From Mesoterricola silvestris (GTDB lineage Bacteria > Acidobacteriota > Holophagae > Holophagales > Holophagaceae), in the NCBI RefSeq assembly GCF_030295405.1, contig NZ_AP027080.1:2604001-2668000 (forward strand): 64,000 bases of DNA, given 5' to 3'. Position numbers and translations under genes: made by a program. The notes beneath the pieces were generated by a model. It searched no databases and had not been told where the DNA came from. It was given only the letters and a program-made list of their open reading frames with translations. Of the stretch, positions 37,372 through 48,566 are shown one piece after another (position 1 is the stretch's first letter; each line of letters opens with the position of its first letter).

Positions 37372-37478
37372 GGCGCCTCCGCAGGACTTAATATAGTCCT
37401 TTATCGGTCCTTGGCCAGTTCCTGATCCGGTGGAAAAGGGCGGCTGGCCGCGCCGTCGCGGGATTTACCACCGGGGCC

Positions 37479-38474
37479 TCAGTTGCTGCGGGCCAGGAGG
37501 ATTCCGGGGATGTCCAGGAGCAGGCGCCGGGTGCCATCGTGTCCCGCCACCGGTTTTAGCGCCGCCGTGGCCGCCTCGGAGGCCCTGCGGGCCAGGTCGC
37601 GGGTCTCGGCGAGGGCGTCGTGGCGCTCCAGGAGGGCGCGCAGGGCCTTCTCGTCGGCGGGGGAGATGGGGAGCTTCTCGCCGTTCTCCCAGATGCGGGC
37701 GATGATGGGGCGGGCTTCCTGGGGGGCCCGCTCCAGGAGGGTGAGCATGGGGAGGGTCAGCTTCCCTTCCCTCAGGTCCGAGAAGACGGGCTTGCCCATC
37801 TCGGCCTCGGTGGAGGTGTAGTCCAGGAGGTCGTCCACCAGCTGGAAGGCCCTGCCGATCTCCAGGCCGTAGCGGCGCAGGGCCTCGCAATCGGCTTCGG
37901 GGCGCCCGGCCAGCACGGCGCCGGTCTCGGTGCAGCCCGAGAACAGCAGCGCGGTCTTGCGCTCCTGGATATCGAAGTAGTCCTTGCGGGTGGTGTCCAG
38001 GTTGAACAGGCAGTCGTTCTGGATGAGCTCGCCCTCGATCATGCGGGTGGTGACCTCGGCCATGATCTCCAGCATCCGGAAGGACCTGCCGGCGATGGCG
38101 GAGGACATGGAGCGCAGGTAGAGCAGGTCCCCGAAGAGCACCGTGAGGGTGTTGCCCCAGAGCGCGTTGAGGGTCGGCTTGGCCCGGCGGGTCTGGGCGT
38201 GGTCGATGACGTCGTCGTGGATGAGGGTGGCCGTGTGCATCATCTCGAAGACCACGGCGAACCGCACGTCCTCGGTGGACTCCACCCCGCACAGGCGGCT
38301 GCCCAGCAGCACCAGGGCGGGCCGCAGGCGCTTGCCCTTGCCCGAACCCACGTGGGAGGCCAGCCTCCCCACCACGGCCACGTCGGATTCCATCTGGCGC
38401 TGCAGCTCCTCCTCCACTTCGGAAAGCTTGGAGGAGATGGGCAGGAAGTAGCGCAGCAGATCGATGCGGGACAT
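37479..38474 (-). CDS. Polyprenyl diphosphate synthase
   Basis: A 331-residue trans-prenyltransferase that builds long isoprenoid chains, probably the menaquinone side chain. The first Asp-rich motif is LIHDDVIDHA, with GKRLRPALVLL upstream, and the second is QLVDDLLDYT followed by GKPVFSDLREGKLTLPML. Small residues before the first motif (MMHTATLIHDD) suggest a long-chain product (IspB/HepT type). The length is usual for the family. A menaquinone link is consistent with MqnA elsewhere in the window. It lies 3 bp downstream of the YajQ gene. Confidence 0.9.
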   Translation of the reverse strand: MSRIDLLRYFLPISSKLSEVEEELQRQMESDVAVVGRLASHVGSGKGKRLRPALVLLGSRLCGVESTEDVRFAVVFEMMHTATLIHDDVIDHAQTRRAKPTLNALWGNTLTVLFGDLLYLRSMSSAIAGRSFRMLEIMAEVTTRMIEGELIQNDCLFNLDTTRKDYFDIQERKTALLFSGCTETGAVLAGRPEADCEALRRYGLEIGRAFQLVDDLLDYTSTEAEMGKPVFSDLREGKLTLPMLTLLERAPQEARPIIARIWENGEKLPISPADEKALRALLERHDALAETRDLARRASEAATAALKPVAGHDGTRRLLLDIPGILLARSN

Positions 38475-38477
38475 CGC

Positions 38478-38975
38478 TCAGTTCCGGTAGTTCGTGAACT
38501 GGAGGTCGAGGCCCTGGTCGTTCTTCTTGAGAAGGGCGATGGCGTCCTGCAGGTCGTCCTTGTTCTTGCCCGAGACCCGCAGCTGGTCGCCCTGGATGGA
38601 GGCCTGCACCTTGACCTTGGCGTCCTTGAGCACCTTCACGAGGCCCTTGGCCTTCTCGGTGGGGATGCCCTGGAGGATCTTGACCTCCTGGCGGCAGGTG
38701 CCCTTGCTGGCGGGCTCCACCTTGCCGAACTCCATGGCCCGGATGCTCACGCCCCGCTTGACCAGCTTGCTCTGGAGGACGTCCACCACGGCCTTGAGCC
38801 GCACCTCGTCGTCGCTGGCGAGGACGAGAACCCCCTCCTCCTTCAGGTCGATCTTCGAGATGGAGCCCTTGAAATCGAAGCGCTGGCCGATCTCCTTCAT
38901 GGCCTGCGTGACGGCGTTCTTCACCTCGTCCATGTCCACCTTGGACACCACATCGAACGAACAATCAGTGGCCAT
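38478..38975 (-). CDS. YajQ family nucleotide-binding protein
   Basis: A 165-residue UPF0234/YajQ protein: [18 protein letters not shown] at the start, QRFDFKGS, and the C-terminal [21 protein letters not shown] are characteristic. Family members have two RRM-like domains and bind nucleotides; in Xanthomonas a relative binds cyclic-di-GMP. The ATG at 38975 follows GGAGGGG. The start overlaps the Nudix gene by 11 bp, giving a nudix-yajQ-prenyl synthase run. Confidence 0.92.
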   Translation of the reverse strand: MATDCSFDVVSKVDMDEVKNAVTQAMKEIGQRFDFKGSISKIDLKEEGVLVLASDDEVRLKAVVDVLQSKLVKRGVSIRAMEFGKVEPASKGTCRQEVKILQGIPTEKAKGLVKVLKDAKVKVQASIQGDQLRVSGKNKDDLQDAIALLKKNDQGLDLQFTNYRN

Positions 38976-39615
38976 CAGCCCCTCCGTGATCCTCCAATGT
39001 AGCATCCCCGTGACAATTTAGCTTCCTCTTGAGGTCCTCCCAGCCCTCCCAGAGGAAGAGCCTCAGCAGGGCCACCTGCACGAGGGCGTGGTCGATGCGG
39101 CCTTCCCGGAGCATGGCCTCGGCCTCCTTCCAGGGCACGGCCCACACGCGCAGCTCCTCGGAGGGATCCAGGTCCAGCCCCGCCTCGCACCGGCAGTCCA
39201 GGCCCAGGAAGAAGTGGCAGCGGTTGTCCTGGATGGCCGGATTGGGGGAGCAGCTGCCCAGGCTGATCCAGCGGTCCGGGATGTGGCCGGTCTCCTCCAG
39301 CAGCTCCCGGCGCCCGGATTCCCCGGGCTCCTCCCCGGGGTCGCACACGCCCCCCACCACCTCGAAGGTGCTCGCGCCGATGCCGTGGCGGAACTGCTCC
39401 ACCAGGAGCAGCTCCCCCTCCCGGGTGAAGGCCACGACGTTCACCCAGTCCGGGCACAGCAGCCGCGTGAAGCCGTGCTCCCGCTCGGTATGGGGCGACC
39501 TGCGCCGCACGAGGATATGCCGGAAGAGGCGGGTCTCGCCCTTCACCTCCACGACCTTGTCCACCCAGGGGCGGGAGGGGTCGAATCCGGGGGAGTGCTG
39601 GGCGAGGAGGCGCAT
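38965..39615 (-). CDS. Nudix hydrolase (ADP-ribose pyrophosphatase-like)
   Basis: A 216-residue hydrolase. The Nudix box [20 protein letters not shown] (extended by TGH) is intact, and the surrounding [20 protein letters not shown] and a downstream acidic loop ([16 protein letters not shown]) match ADP-ribose or NADH pyrophosphatases that hydrolyse nucleoside diphosphate derivatives. The specific substrate is unknown. It is first of a three-gene minus-strand run with yajQ and the polyprenyl synthase. Confidence 0.88.
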   Translation of the reverse strand: MRLLAQHSPGFDPSRPWVDKVVEVKGETRLFRHILVRRRSPHTEREHGFTRLLCPDWVNVVAFTREGELLLVEQFRHGIGASTFEVVGGVCDPGEEPGESGRRELLEETGHIPDRWISLGSCSPNPAIQDNRCHFFLGLDCRCEAGLDLDPSEELRVWAVPWKEAEAMLREGRIDHALVQVALLRLFLWEGWEDLKRKLNCHGDATLEDHGGADGH

Positions 39616-39665
39616 GGGTCCAGTCTAGTCTTCATTCCCCGGCGGGTTGGTGCTATGGTTCGGCC

Positions 39666-40289
39666 ATGGACGTTCCACGAGCATCGTTTCTGGCCCTGGC
39701 CGCGGTTCTGCTCACCGGTTGCAGCACCGAGGATCCCCGGCTGCCCGAGAAGCTGTATGAAGAGGCCATAGACCTCAACCGCCAGGGGCGGAACCAGGAG
39801 GCCCAGAGCCTCATGAAGCAACTGGCCTCCCAGTACCCCGAATCCCCCAAGGGCCAGCAGGCCACCAAGGACCTCTACACCCTGGAGGCCCTGCTCCGCC
39901 AGGACCTGCGCGACCGCACCCGGCAGCTCCACGGCAGCATGAAGCGCGTCGCGGACGCCCTGACGCGCTTCAAGGGCAAGCACGGCGAGTACCCGCGCTT
40001 CCTCTCCGCCCTGGTGCCCGATTACCTGGAGCAGATGCCCGAGACGCCCTGGAAGCACCCCTTCTTCTACCGGCCCTACGTGACCACGCCGATCATGGAT
40101 GTGAAGGACCGAAGGGGCCGGGTGGCCCAGGTGTTCAGCACCAAGTTCGACGGCTACGTGCTGGTGAGCCTGGGCGTGGACATGCAGGTGGGCGGCGACG
40201 ACCTGGCCGCGGACACCTACGTGGTGAACGGCGAATGGTACAAGGGCAGCGCCCCCCCGCCCATCCCCACGCCCCAGCCGCTGCGCTAG
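39666..40289 (+). CDS. Lipoprotein with TPR-like and GspG-like segments
   Basis: A 207-residue lipoprotein. A signal peptide ends in the lipobox LLTGC (Cys about residue 19). Next comes a short TPR-like helical pair (EKLYEEAIDLNRQGRNQEAQ, SLMKQLASQYPESPKG). The C-terminal half (YPRFLSALVPDYLEQMPETP, then WKHPFFYRPY and GYVLVSLGVDMQVGGDD) resembles the C-terminal domain of the type II secretion pseudopilin GspG. It lacks the pseudopilin N-terminal helix and prepilin site, so it is anchored by lipid instead. The function is unknown. Confidence 0.75.
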   Translation: MDVPRASFLALAAVLLTGCSTEDPRLPEKLYEEAIDLNRQGRNQEAQSLMKQLASQYPESPKGQQATKDLYTLEALLRQDLRDRTRQLHGSMKRVADALTRFKGKHGEYPRFLSALVPDYLEQMPETPWKHPFFYRPYVTTPIMDVKDRRGRVAQVFSTKFDGYVLVSLGVDMQVGGDDLAADTYVVNGEWYKGSAPPPIPTPQPLR

Positions 40290-40323
40290 GCCAGGCTCCT
40301 AGGGATGGGCGGGGTCGGCCCTC

Positions 40324-41355
40324 CTACTTGACGCCCCAGTCCAGGATGACCTTCCCGGACTTCCCGCTGCCCATGACCTCGAAGCCCTGGCGGAAGTCCT
40401 CGATGGGGAAGTGGTGGGTGATGATCGGGCTGATGTCCAGGCCGCCCTGGATCATGGCGGCCATCTTGTACCAGGTCTCGAACATCTCCCGGCCGTAGAT
40501 GCCCTTCAGGAACAGGCCCTTGAAGATCACCTTGCCCCAGTCCACGGCCACGTCCTCCCCGAGGATCCCCAGCATGGCGATGCGGCCGCCGTTGGCCATG
40601 GAATCGATCATGCCGCGGAAGGCCGACGCGTTGCCGCTCATCTCCATGCCCACGTCGAAGCCTTCGGTCATGCCCAGTTCCTTCTCCACGTCGGCCAGCT
40701 TCTCCCGGGAGACGTCCACGGCGCGGGTGGCGCCCATCCTGCGGGCCAGGTCCAGCCGGTAGGGGTTCACGTCGGTGATCACGACGTTGCGGGCGCCCAC
40801 GTGCTTGGCGATGGCCACGGCCATGATCCCGATGGGGCCGGCGCCGGTGATGAGCACGTCCTCCCCCACCATGTCGAAGGACAGGGCGGTGTGGGCCGCG
40901 TTGCCGTACGGATCGAAGATGGAGGCCAGGTCGTCGGATATGCCGTCGGGCACCTTGAACAGGTTGGTGGCGGGAAGGGACAGGTACTCCGCGAAGGAGC
41001 CGGGGCGGTTCACGCCCACGCCCCGGGTGTTGGGGCAGAGGTGGCGCTTGCCGGCGCGGCAGTTGCGGCAGTGGCCGCAGACGATGTGGCCTTCGCCGGA
41101 AACCCGGTCGCCCACCTTGTAGCCCTCGACCTCGTCGCCCACCTTCTCGATGATGCCCACGTACTCGTGGCCCACGTGCATGGGCACGGGGATCGTCTTC
41201 TGGCTCCAGGCGTCCCAGTTCCAGATGTGCATGTCCGTGCCGCAGATGGCGGACTTGTGGATGCGGATCAGCACGTCGTTGGGGCCCGTCTCCGGCATGG
41301 GGACGTCCTCCATCCACAATCCGGGTTCCCGCCTGCTCTTGACCAGTGCTCTCAT
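40324..41355 (-). CDS. tdh: L-threonine 3-dehydrogenase
   Basis: A 343-residue zinc alcohol-dehydrogenase-family enzyme oxidising threonine to 2-amino-3-ketobutyrate with [18 protein letters not shown] (catalytic zinc Cys and family signature), [18 protein letters not shown], the structural zinc set [14 protein letters not shown] and the NAD-binding [14 protein letters not shown] are all present. The length equals E. coli Tdh (341). Its start is 15 bp after the kbl stop; the two enzymes act in sequence. Confidence 0.96.
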   Translation of the reverse strand: MRALVKSRREPGLWMEDVPMPETGPNDVLIRIHKSAICGTDMHIWNWDAWSQKTIPVPMHVGHEYVGIIEKVGDEVEGYKVGDRVSGEGHIVCGHCRNCRAGKRHLCPNTRGVGVNRPGSFAEYLSLPATNLFKVPDGISDDLASIFDPYGNAAHTALSFDMVGEDVLITGAGPIGIMAVAIAKHVGARNVVITDVNPYRLDLARRMGATRAVDVSREKLADVEKELGMTEGFDVGMEMSGNASAFRGMIDSMANGGRIAMLGILGEDVAVDWGKVIFKGLFLKGIYGREMFETWYKMAAMIQGGLDISPIITHHFPIEDFRQGFEVMGSGKSGKVILDWGVK

Positions 41356-41370
41356 GGCCTGTCTCCTTGA

Positions 41371-42558
41371 TTACTTGATGACGCCCAGGGCGCGCCCGAC
41401 CTTGGCGAAGGCGGCGATGGCCACGTCCAGGTCCTCGCGGCTGTGGCCCGCCGACATCTGGGTGCGGATGCGGGCCTGGCCCTTGGGCACGACGGGGAAG
41501 AAGAAGCCCGTGACGTAGACGCCCTCGTCCAGGAGCCGGGAGGCGAATTCCTGGGCCAGGGGGGCGTCGTAGAACATCACCGGGATGATGGGGTGCTCGC
41601 CGGGGAGGAGCTTGAAGCCCAGCTTGCCCATCTCGGTGCGGAAGTGCAGCGCGTTGGCCCGCAGCTGGTTGCGCAGGCCGTCGCCTTCCTTGAGCATGGC
41701 CAGCACCTTGAGGCTCGTGGCGGTGATGGAGGGGGCCAGGGTGTTGGAGAAGAGGTAGGGCCGGGACTTCTGCCGCAGCCAGTCGATGACCTCCTTGGAG
41801 GACGACACGTAGCCGCCCGAGGCGCCGCCCAGGGCCTTGCCCAGGGTGCCGGTGATGATGTCCACCCGGCCCATGACCCCGTGGTGCTCGTGGGTGCCCC
41901 GGCCCTTGGCGCCGATGAAGCCCACGGCGTGGCTGTCGTCCACCATCACCATGGCGCCGTATTTCTCGGCCAGGTCGCAGATGGCGGGAAGGTTGGCCAG
42001 GTAGCCGTCCATGCTGAAGACGCCGTCGGTGACCACGAGCTTGAACCGGGCGCCGGAGGCCTCCTTGAGCTTGGCTTCCAGGTCCGCCATGTCGTTGTTG
42101 GCGTAGCGGTAGCGCTGGGCCTTGCACAGGCGGATGCCGTCGATGAGGGAGGCGTGGTTGAGGGCGTCGCTGATGATGGCGTCCTCCTCGCCCAGCAGGG
42201 GCTCGAAGACCCCCCCGTTGGCGTCGAAGCAGCTGGAATAGAGCTGGGTGTCCTCCATGCCCAGGAAGTCGCTGATCTGGGCCTCCAGCTCCTTGTGGAT
42301 GTCCTGGGTGCCGCAGATGAAGCGCACGCTGGACAGGCCGAAGCCGCGGCGGCCCAGGGCCTCCCGGGCGGCCTCCACCAGGGCGGGATGGTTGGCCAGC
42401 CCGAGGTAGTTGTTGGCGCAGAGATTGATGACCCGCTTCCCGTTGGCCTCCACCCAGGGGCCCTGGGGGCTGGTCATCACCCTCTCGTTCTTGTAGAGCC
42501 CCTGCTCCCTGAGGGCGCGGGTTTCATCGGCGAGGTGGTTGAGAAAGAGCTTGTTCAC
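41371..42558 (-). CDS. kbl: 2-amino-3-ketobutyrate CoA ligase (glycine C-acetyltransferase)
   Basis: A 395-residue PLP enzyme of the alpha-oxoamine synthase family that cleaves 2-amino-3-ketobutyrate with CoA to glycine and acetyl-CoA. [30 protein letters not shown] and the PLP Lys in [15 protein letters not shown] are diagnostic. The start was chosen at GTG 42558, preceded by AAGGGG and matching the E. coli Kbl N-terminus; 19 more codons are open upstream. It forms an operon with tdh. Confidence 0.95.
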   Translation of the reverse strand: MNKLFLNHLADETRALREQGLYKNERVMTSPQGPWVEANGKRVINLCANNYLGLANHPALVEAAREALGRRGFGLSSVRFICGTQDIHKELEAQISDFLGMEDTQLYSSCFDANGGVFEPLLGEEDAIISDALNHASLIDGIRLCKAQRYRYANNDMADLEAKLKEASGARFKLVVTDGVFSMDGYLANLPAICDLAEKYGAMVMVDDSHAVGFIGAKGRGTHEHHGVMGRVDIITGTLGKALGGASGGYVSSSKEVIDWLRQKSRPYLFSNTLAPSITATSLKVLAMLKEGDGLRNQLRANALHFRTEMGKLGFKLLPGEHPIIPVMFYDAPLAQEFASRLLDEGVYVTGFFFPVVPKGQARIRTQMSAGHSREDLDVAIAAFAKVGRALGVIK

Positions 42559-42657
42559 GTTGGACCCCTTTTCGGCTCGGCCATTATAGGACGGGGAATT
42601 CGTGAGACTAGTCACGTACTCCCGGCCCCACTAGAATTGGGCCAGAGGGTCCACCCC

Positions 42658-43206
42658 ATGCGCATCCTGCTCGCCATCCCCGTCCTGGTAGCCGCCCTGG
42701 CCTGCGGTTCCCCCAAGCTCTCCCGCAGGGAGGCCGAAGGCGACATCCGCAAGGACTACCCCGTCCAGATCGTCGTGACCATCCCCGAATCCGCCTCGGC
42801 CATCAAGGGCTCCCCGGAACACGCCCGGCTCGTGGCCCTGCAGGAGGCCGTGGCCGCCAAGGGCGCCTTCGCGGTCACGCGGAAGGCGGAGGGGGACCGC
42901 GAGACCTTCGCCTTCAAGCCCGGCGCCTCCGCCCCCAAGGAGGCCAGCCTTTCCGCCAAGGGCTACGAGCTCCCCGCCGCCGAGGCGGAGTTCGTGCGGG
43001 CCCTGCGCATCGAATACATGCGGGATTCCGCCCGGGTCACCTACCAGATCCGCCTGTCCAGGCCCACGGCCTGGTTCGGCCTCTTCCAGACCCTCCACCC
43101 CGGGGTGCGCCCCGGGGAGACCAAGGAACGCCACGCCTCCTACCGCCGGGAGGGCCGCAGCTGGGTCCTGCAGAACACCGACGAGACCCTGAAGAAGGCC
43201 CGATAG
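42658..43206 (+). CDS. Hypothetical lipoprotein
   Basis: A 182-residue protein with a signal sequence ending LVAALACGS, a likely though not perfect lipobox. The rest is a mixed alpha/beta domain (KDYPVQIVVTIPESASAIKG; KGYELPAAEAEFVRALRIEY; VTYQIRLSRPTAWF) that I do not recognise. AGAGGG lies before the ATG. It is divergent from kbl with 99 bp between starts, and 31 bp upstream of guaA on the same strand. Confidence 0.65.
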   Translation: MRILLAIPVLVAALACGSPKLSRREAEGDIRKDYPVQIVVTIPESASAIKGSPEHARLVALQEAVAAKGAFAVTRKAEGDRETFAFKPGASAPKEASLSAKGYELPAAEAEFVRALRIEYMRDSARVTYQIRLSRPTAWFGLFQTLHPGVRPGETKERHASYRREGRSWVLQNTDETLKKAR

Positions 43207-43237
43207 GCTCTGGTATCATTAAATTTTAGGGGCCCAA

Positions 43238-44767
<1,530 letters not shown>

Positions 44768-44819
44768 CCGGGAGCGCGGCGCCCTCCGGCGGCATCCCAT
44801 ATCCCAGGGAGGGCATTCG

Positions 44820-45716
44820 ATGGCGGAAGGCATGCGTGTGGTGGTGGCCGGCGGCACGGGACTGGTGGGGAGGCACCTGGCGGAGGCCCTGGCCCGGGAG
44901 GGCGCCGAGGTGCGGATCCTGAGCCGCAGGCCCGGCCAGCCCTACTCCTGGGACGATCTGCCCCGGGCCCTGGAGGGCGCGGGGGCCGTCGTCAACCTCG
45001 CCGGGGAAGGCATCGCCGACCGACGCTGGACCGCCTCCCGCAAGGAGGCCATCCTCCGCAGCCGGGTGGAGGCCACGGAACGGCTGGTGGCGGCCATGGG
45101 CGCCCTGCCCTCCCCGCCCTCCGTCCTGGTGAACGCCAGCGCCGTGGGCATCTACGGCCCCATGGACGGGCGCCCCGTGGACGAGGGCCGGGAGCCCGGC
45201 AAGGGCTTCCTGGCCAAGGTCTGCCGCCAGTGGGAGGCCGCCGCGGACGGGGCCCTGGCCCTGGGGGTCCGGGTGGTCAAGCTGCGGCTGGGGGTCGTCC
45301 TGGCCCGGGACGGGGGCGCCCTGCCGAAGATGGCCTTCCCCGTGCGGATGTTCCAGGGCGCCAAGCTGGGCCACGGCCAGCAGGGCCTCAGCTGGATCCA
45401 CGTGGACGACCTGTCGCGCCTCGTCCTCGCGGCCCTGGGGGACCCCGCCTACGCGGGCCCCGTGAACGCCACGGCCCCCCGCCCCGTCACCAACGAGACC
45501 TTCACCCGCGCCCTGGCCCGCCGCCTCCACCGGCCCCTGCTCCCCGTGCCCGGCTTCGTGACCCGCACGGCCCTGGGGGCCCTGTTCGGGGAGATGGGCC
45601 GGGAGATGCTTCTGGAAGGGGCCTTCGTGTACCCCCGCAGGGCCCAGGAGCTGGGCTTCGCGTTCCGGTTCGAGCGGGTGGAGGATGCCCTGGCCGACCT
45701 GCTGGACCCGGCCTGA
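44820..45716 (+). CDS. TIGR01777-type NAD(P)-binding epimerase (SDR39U1-like)
   Basis: A 298-residue atypical short-chain dehydrogenase. It has the Rossmann motif VVVAGGTGLVGRHLAEAL, NLAGEGIADRRWT, NASAVGIYGP (catalytic Ser and Tyr region), LRLGVVLARDGGALPKM and WIHVDDLSRLV, all typical of the YfcH/SDR39U1 family. The substrate is unknown. GGAGGG lies upstream. Convergent with rex, with only 2 bp between the stops. Confidence 0.88.
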   Translation: MAEGMRVVVAGGTGLVGRHLAEALAREGAEVRILSRRPGQPYSWDDLPRALEGAGAVVNLAGEGIADRRWTASRKEAILRSRVEATERLVAAMGALPSPPSVLVNASAVGIYGPMDGRPVDEGREPGKGFLAKVCRQWEAAADGALALGVRVVKLRLGVVLARDGGALPKMAFPVRMFQGAKLGHGQQGLSWIHVDDLSRLVLAALGDPAYAGPVNATAPRPVTNETFTRALARRLHRPLLPVPGFVTRTALGALFGEMGREMLLEGAFVYPRRAQELGFAFRFERVEDALADLLDPA

Positions 45717-45718
45717 AT

Positions 45719-46360
45719 TCAGCCCCGGAAGGTGCCCCGCTCCGAGAGCTTCCGGCTGAAGATCGCCAGGCTCGCGTAGAGCTCCACGTTCTCCACGATG
45801 ATGTCCTCGGGCACGTCCAGGGTGATGGGGGCGAAGTTCCACATGGCCCGGATGCCGCCCTGGACCATCACCTCGGCCACGTGCTGGGCCCGGTCCGCGG
45901 GGATGGTGAGGATGCCGATGGTGATGTGGAGCCGCCGGATCACCTCCTCCAGCTTGTCCACGGGGTACACGGGCACGCCGTGGATCTTCTTGCCCACCTT
46001 GGAGGGGTGGGCGTCGAAGGCGGCGGTGATGCGGATGCCGGCCTTGTCGAAGCCCGGGTACCCCAGCAGGGCCGAGCCCAGGTTCCCCGCGCCCACGAGG
46101 CAGGCGTCGGAGGCCGAGTTCCAGTTCAGGAAGGTCTCGATGGAGGCCAGCAGGTCCGCCACGCGGTGGCCCACCTTGGGCTTGCCCTGGCTCCCGGTGG
46201 CGGCCAGGTCCTTGCGCACCTGGGTGTGGTGGATGCCCAGGTCCTCGGCCATCTGGGTGGCGGAGATGATCTCCTGCCCTTCGCCCTGGATCCGCTTCAG
46301 GTAGTGGTAGTACTTCGGCAACCGACGCAACGTTGGGGTGGGTACGGCTGAGGCTGCCAT
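45719..46360 (-). CDS. rex: Redox-sensing transcriptional repressor Rex
   Basis: A 213-residue repressor that leaves DNA when NADH is high. The N-terminal winged helix (ATQMAEDLGIHHTQVRKDLA) is followed by a Rossmann domain (VGAGNLGSALLGYPGF) and the C-terminal swapped helix NVELYASLAIFSRKL. Rex usually controls fermentative and respiratory genes. The ATG follows CGGAGAAAATCC. It lies 34 bp upstream of another minus-strand gene, miaB, but in the order miaB then rex. Confidence 0.95.
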   Translation of the reverse strand: MAASAVPTPTLRRLPKYYHYLKRIQGEGQEIISATQMAEDLGIHHTQVRKDLAATGSQGKPKVGHRVADLLASIETFLNWNSASDACLVGAGNLGSALLGYPGFDKAGIRITAAFDAHPSKVGKKIHGVPVYPVDKLEEVIRRLHITIGILTIPADRAQHVAEVMVQGGIRAMWNFAPITLDVPEDIIVENVELYASLAIFSRKLSERGTFRG

Positions 46361-46393
46361 GGATTTTCTCCGAAGTGAGTATACCCAGTAAGC

Positions 46394-47698
46394 CTAGGCA
46401 AGCTCACCCCTAAGAAAATGCGGCCCCGCCCCGGTGACCCGGATGTCCACCAGTTCCCCGAAGGGCAGCCGCCGCCCCTCCGGCACCGCCAGGTGCACGT
46501 TCTTCCACTCCCCGGTGCGGGCCAGCCAGTGGCCCCCGTCCAGGGCCCCCTTGCTCTCCACCCGGGCCTTGAGGGAGCGGCCCACCATGCGCTGGTTGCT
46601 TTCCAGGGTCAGCTCGGTCTGGCGGGCCTGGAGCCGGGTGAGCCGCCGGGACTTCTCGGCCTGGGGCAGATCGTCGGCCAGCCGCAGCGCGGGGGTCCCG
46701 GGCCGGGGGGAGTACACGAAGCTGAAGGACTGGTCGTAGCGCACCCGCTCCAGCAGGGCCAGGGTGTCCTCGAAGTCCGCCTCGGTCTCCCCGGGGAAGC
46801 CCACGATGAAATCCGTGGAGAGGTGGATGCGCTCCCGGGCCCCGCCCAGGTAGGCCAGGCGCTCCAGGTACTGCTCCACGGTGTACTCCCGGCGCATGCG
46901 CCGGAGCACCGCGTCGCTGCCGCTCTGCACGGGCAGGTGGAGGAAGGGGGCCACCTTGGAGTTCGTCGCCAGGGTCCGGGCCAGCTCCTCCGTGAAGTTC
47001 ATGGGGTGGCTGGTGGTGAAGCGGATCCATTCCAGGCCCTCGACCTCGGCCACCCGGTCCAGGAGCTGCGCGAAGGTGCAGCCCCCCAGGTAGCTGTTCA
47101 CGTTCTGACCCAGGAGCTCCACCTCCCGGAAGCCCATGGCCACGAGGTCCTCCACCTCGGCCACCACGTCCTTCCAGGGCCGGTGGCGCTCCACGCCCCG
47201 GGTGGTGGGCACGATGCAGTAGGTGCAGGCGTGGTTGCAGCCCTCGATGATGGTCACCAGGGCCTTGGCGGTGCTGTGGCGCAGGGTGGTTTCCGGGGGG
47301 AACAGGTGGTTGTCGGGGTAGTCCCCGGTGTCCATGACCCGGGCCTTGCCGGCGCGGGCCTCCTCCACCAGCCGCGGCAGCTGCTGGAGGGCCATGGTCC
47401 CGAGGACGAAGTCGATCTGCGGGGCCCGCCGGAAGAGCCCGGCCTTCTCCTGCTGGGCCAGGCACCCCGTGACCCCCACCAGCAGGGGCCGGCGCTTCTT
47501 CTCCTCCCGCAGGCGCCCCAGTTCCGTGTAGACCTTGTTCACGGCCTTCTCCCGGATGGAGCAGGTGTTCAGGAGCACCACGTCGGCGTCCTCCACCCCC
47601 TCGGCCGCCTGGAACCCTTCCTTTTCCATGAGACCCGCCAGCTTCTCGCTGTCGTGGTCGTTCATCTGGCATCCCCAGGTCTCGATCAGGTACTTCAT
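46394..47698 (-). CDS. miaB: tRNA-2-methylthio-N6-dimethylallyladenosine synthase MiaB
   Basis: A 434-residue radical SAM methylthiotransferase that converts i6A37 to ms2i6A37 in tRNA. The N-terminal UPF0004 domain carries the auxiliary-cluster Cys (ETWGCQMNDHDSEKL, LLNTCSIREKA, VTGCLAQQ), then the radical SAM CNHACTYCIVP and a C-terminal TRAM domain (MVGRSLKARVES onward). The start was set at ATG 47698 with GGTGGG upstream; an in-frame TTG lies four codons earlier. It precedes rex on the same strand with 33 bp between them. Confidence 0.95.
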   Translation of the reverse strand: MKYLIETWGCQMNDHDSEKLAGLMEKEGFQAAEGVEDADVVLLNTCSIREKAVNKVYTELGRLREEKKRRPLLVGVTGCLAQQEKAGLFRRAPQIDFVLGTMALQQLPRLVEEARAGKARVMDTGDYPDNHLFPPETTLRHSTAKALVTIIEGCNHACTYCIVPTTRGVERHRPWKDVVAEVEDLVAMGFREVELLGQNVNSYLGGCTFAQLLDRVAEVEGLEWIRFTTSHPMNFTEELARTLATNSKVAPFLHLPVQSGSDAVLRRMRREYTVEQYLERLAYLGGARERIHLSTDFIVGFPGETEADFEDTLALLERVRYDQSFSFVYSPRPGTPALRLADDLPQAEKSRRLTRLQARQTELTLESNQRMVGRSLKARVESKGALDGGHWLARTGEWKNVHLAVPEGRRLPFGELVDIRVTGAGPHFLRGELA

Positions 47699-47792
47699 CG
47701 CCCACCGCAAATGGACATTCTACCGGGGGAGGGTGGATTTGTGTCGTTGCCCGCCGCCGAGTTCCCGGTAGGCTCGGGGGGGAGGTTCCCCG

Positions 47793-48566
47793 ATGACCGA
47801 AGATTGGACCCAGGCCTGGCGCACCGCGACGGTCACGGACAACCGCGAAGTGGGGCGGGGCTTCCGCCTCCTCCACCTGGAAGTGGCCGACGCCCTGCCC
47901 TTCCCCTTCGAACCGGGCCACGTGGTGTCCCTGCGCCATGCGGGGCACCGCCACCCCTACACCCTCTCCTGGACGGATCCCGGCTCCCGGACGGTGGGCC
48001 TGCTGTTCCGCGTGATCCCCGGCGGGCGCCTGACGCCGTCCCTGGAATCGGCGACCCCCGGCACGGTCATGGAGATCAACGGCCTGCACCACGAGCCCAT
48101 CGCCGGAATGATCGCCCCGGAGGCCCGGGCCGTGGTGGGCCTCTCCACCGGATCGGGCATCGGCCCCCTGTGGGGCTTTTCCCGGCGGGCCCTGGCCGCG
48201 GGCTTCGACCGGCCCATCACCCTCGTCGCCGGCTACCGCGAGGCCGCCGACATCTGCCTGGCGCCGGAACTGGACGCGCTCCAGGCCGCCCATCCCGGAT
48301 TCACCTGGCACCCCACCCTCACCCAGCCCGGCCCCGGCTGGACCGGCCACCGGGGCCGCGTGGGCGAAACCGCCGCCGCCCTCGTCGAGGACCCGCGCCA
48401 TTGCCACTTCCACCTGGTGGGCAACGGCGCCATGCTCGCCGAGATGAAGGCGGCCCTGGCGCTGTGCGCCGTTCCGGAAGCCCAGGTCACCTCGGAGGTT
48501 TTCTTCAATTTCAAGGCCGAGGCCGACCCCGAGGTGGTGCGGGCCCTCGCGGCGCGCTTCCTATAG
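47793..48566 (+). CDS. FAD/NAD(P)-binding ferredoxin reductase-like protein
   Basis: A 257-residue FNR-family flavoprotein. The FAD-binding segment is HPYTLSWTDPG (a variant of RxYS), followed by LLFRVIPGGRLTPSL. The pyridine nucleotide domain has GLSTGSGIGPLWGF and FHLVGNGAML, with a C-terminal VTSEVFFNF. It resembles bacterial ferredoxin/flavodoxin-NADP reductases. It could supply low-potential electrons, for example to radical SAM enzymes such as the divergent neighbour MiaB; that is inference. Its stop overlaps that of the convergent lectin gene by 6 bp. Confidence 0.85.
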   Translation: MTEDWTQAWRTATVTDNREVGRGFRLLHLEVADALPFPFEPGHVVSLRHAGHRHPYTLSWTDPGSRTVGLLFRVIPGGRLTPSLESATPGTVMEINGLHHEPIAGMIAPEARAVVGLSTGSGIGPLWGFSRRALAAGFDRPITLVAGYREAADICLAPELDALQAAHPGFTWHPTLTQPGPGWTGHRGRVGETAAALVEDPRHCHFHLVGNGAMLAEMKAALALCAVPEAQVTSEVFFNFKAEADPEVVRALAARFL

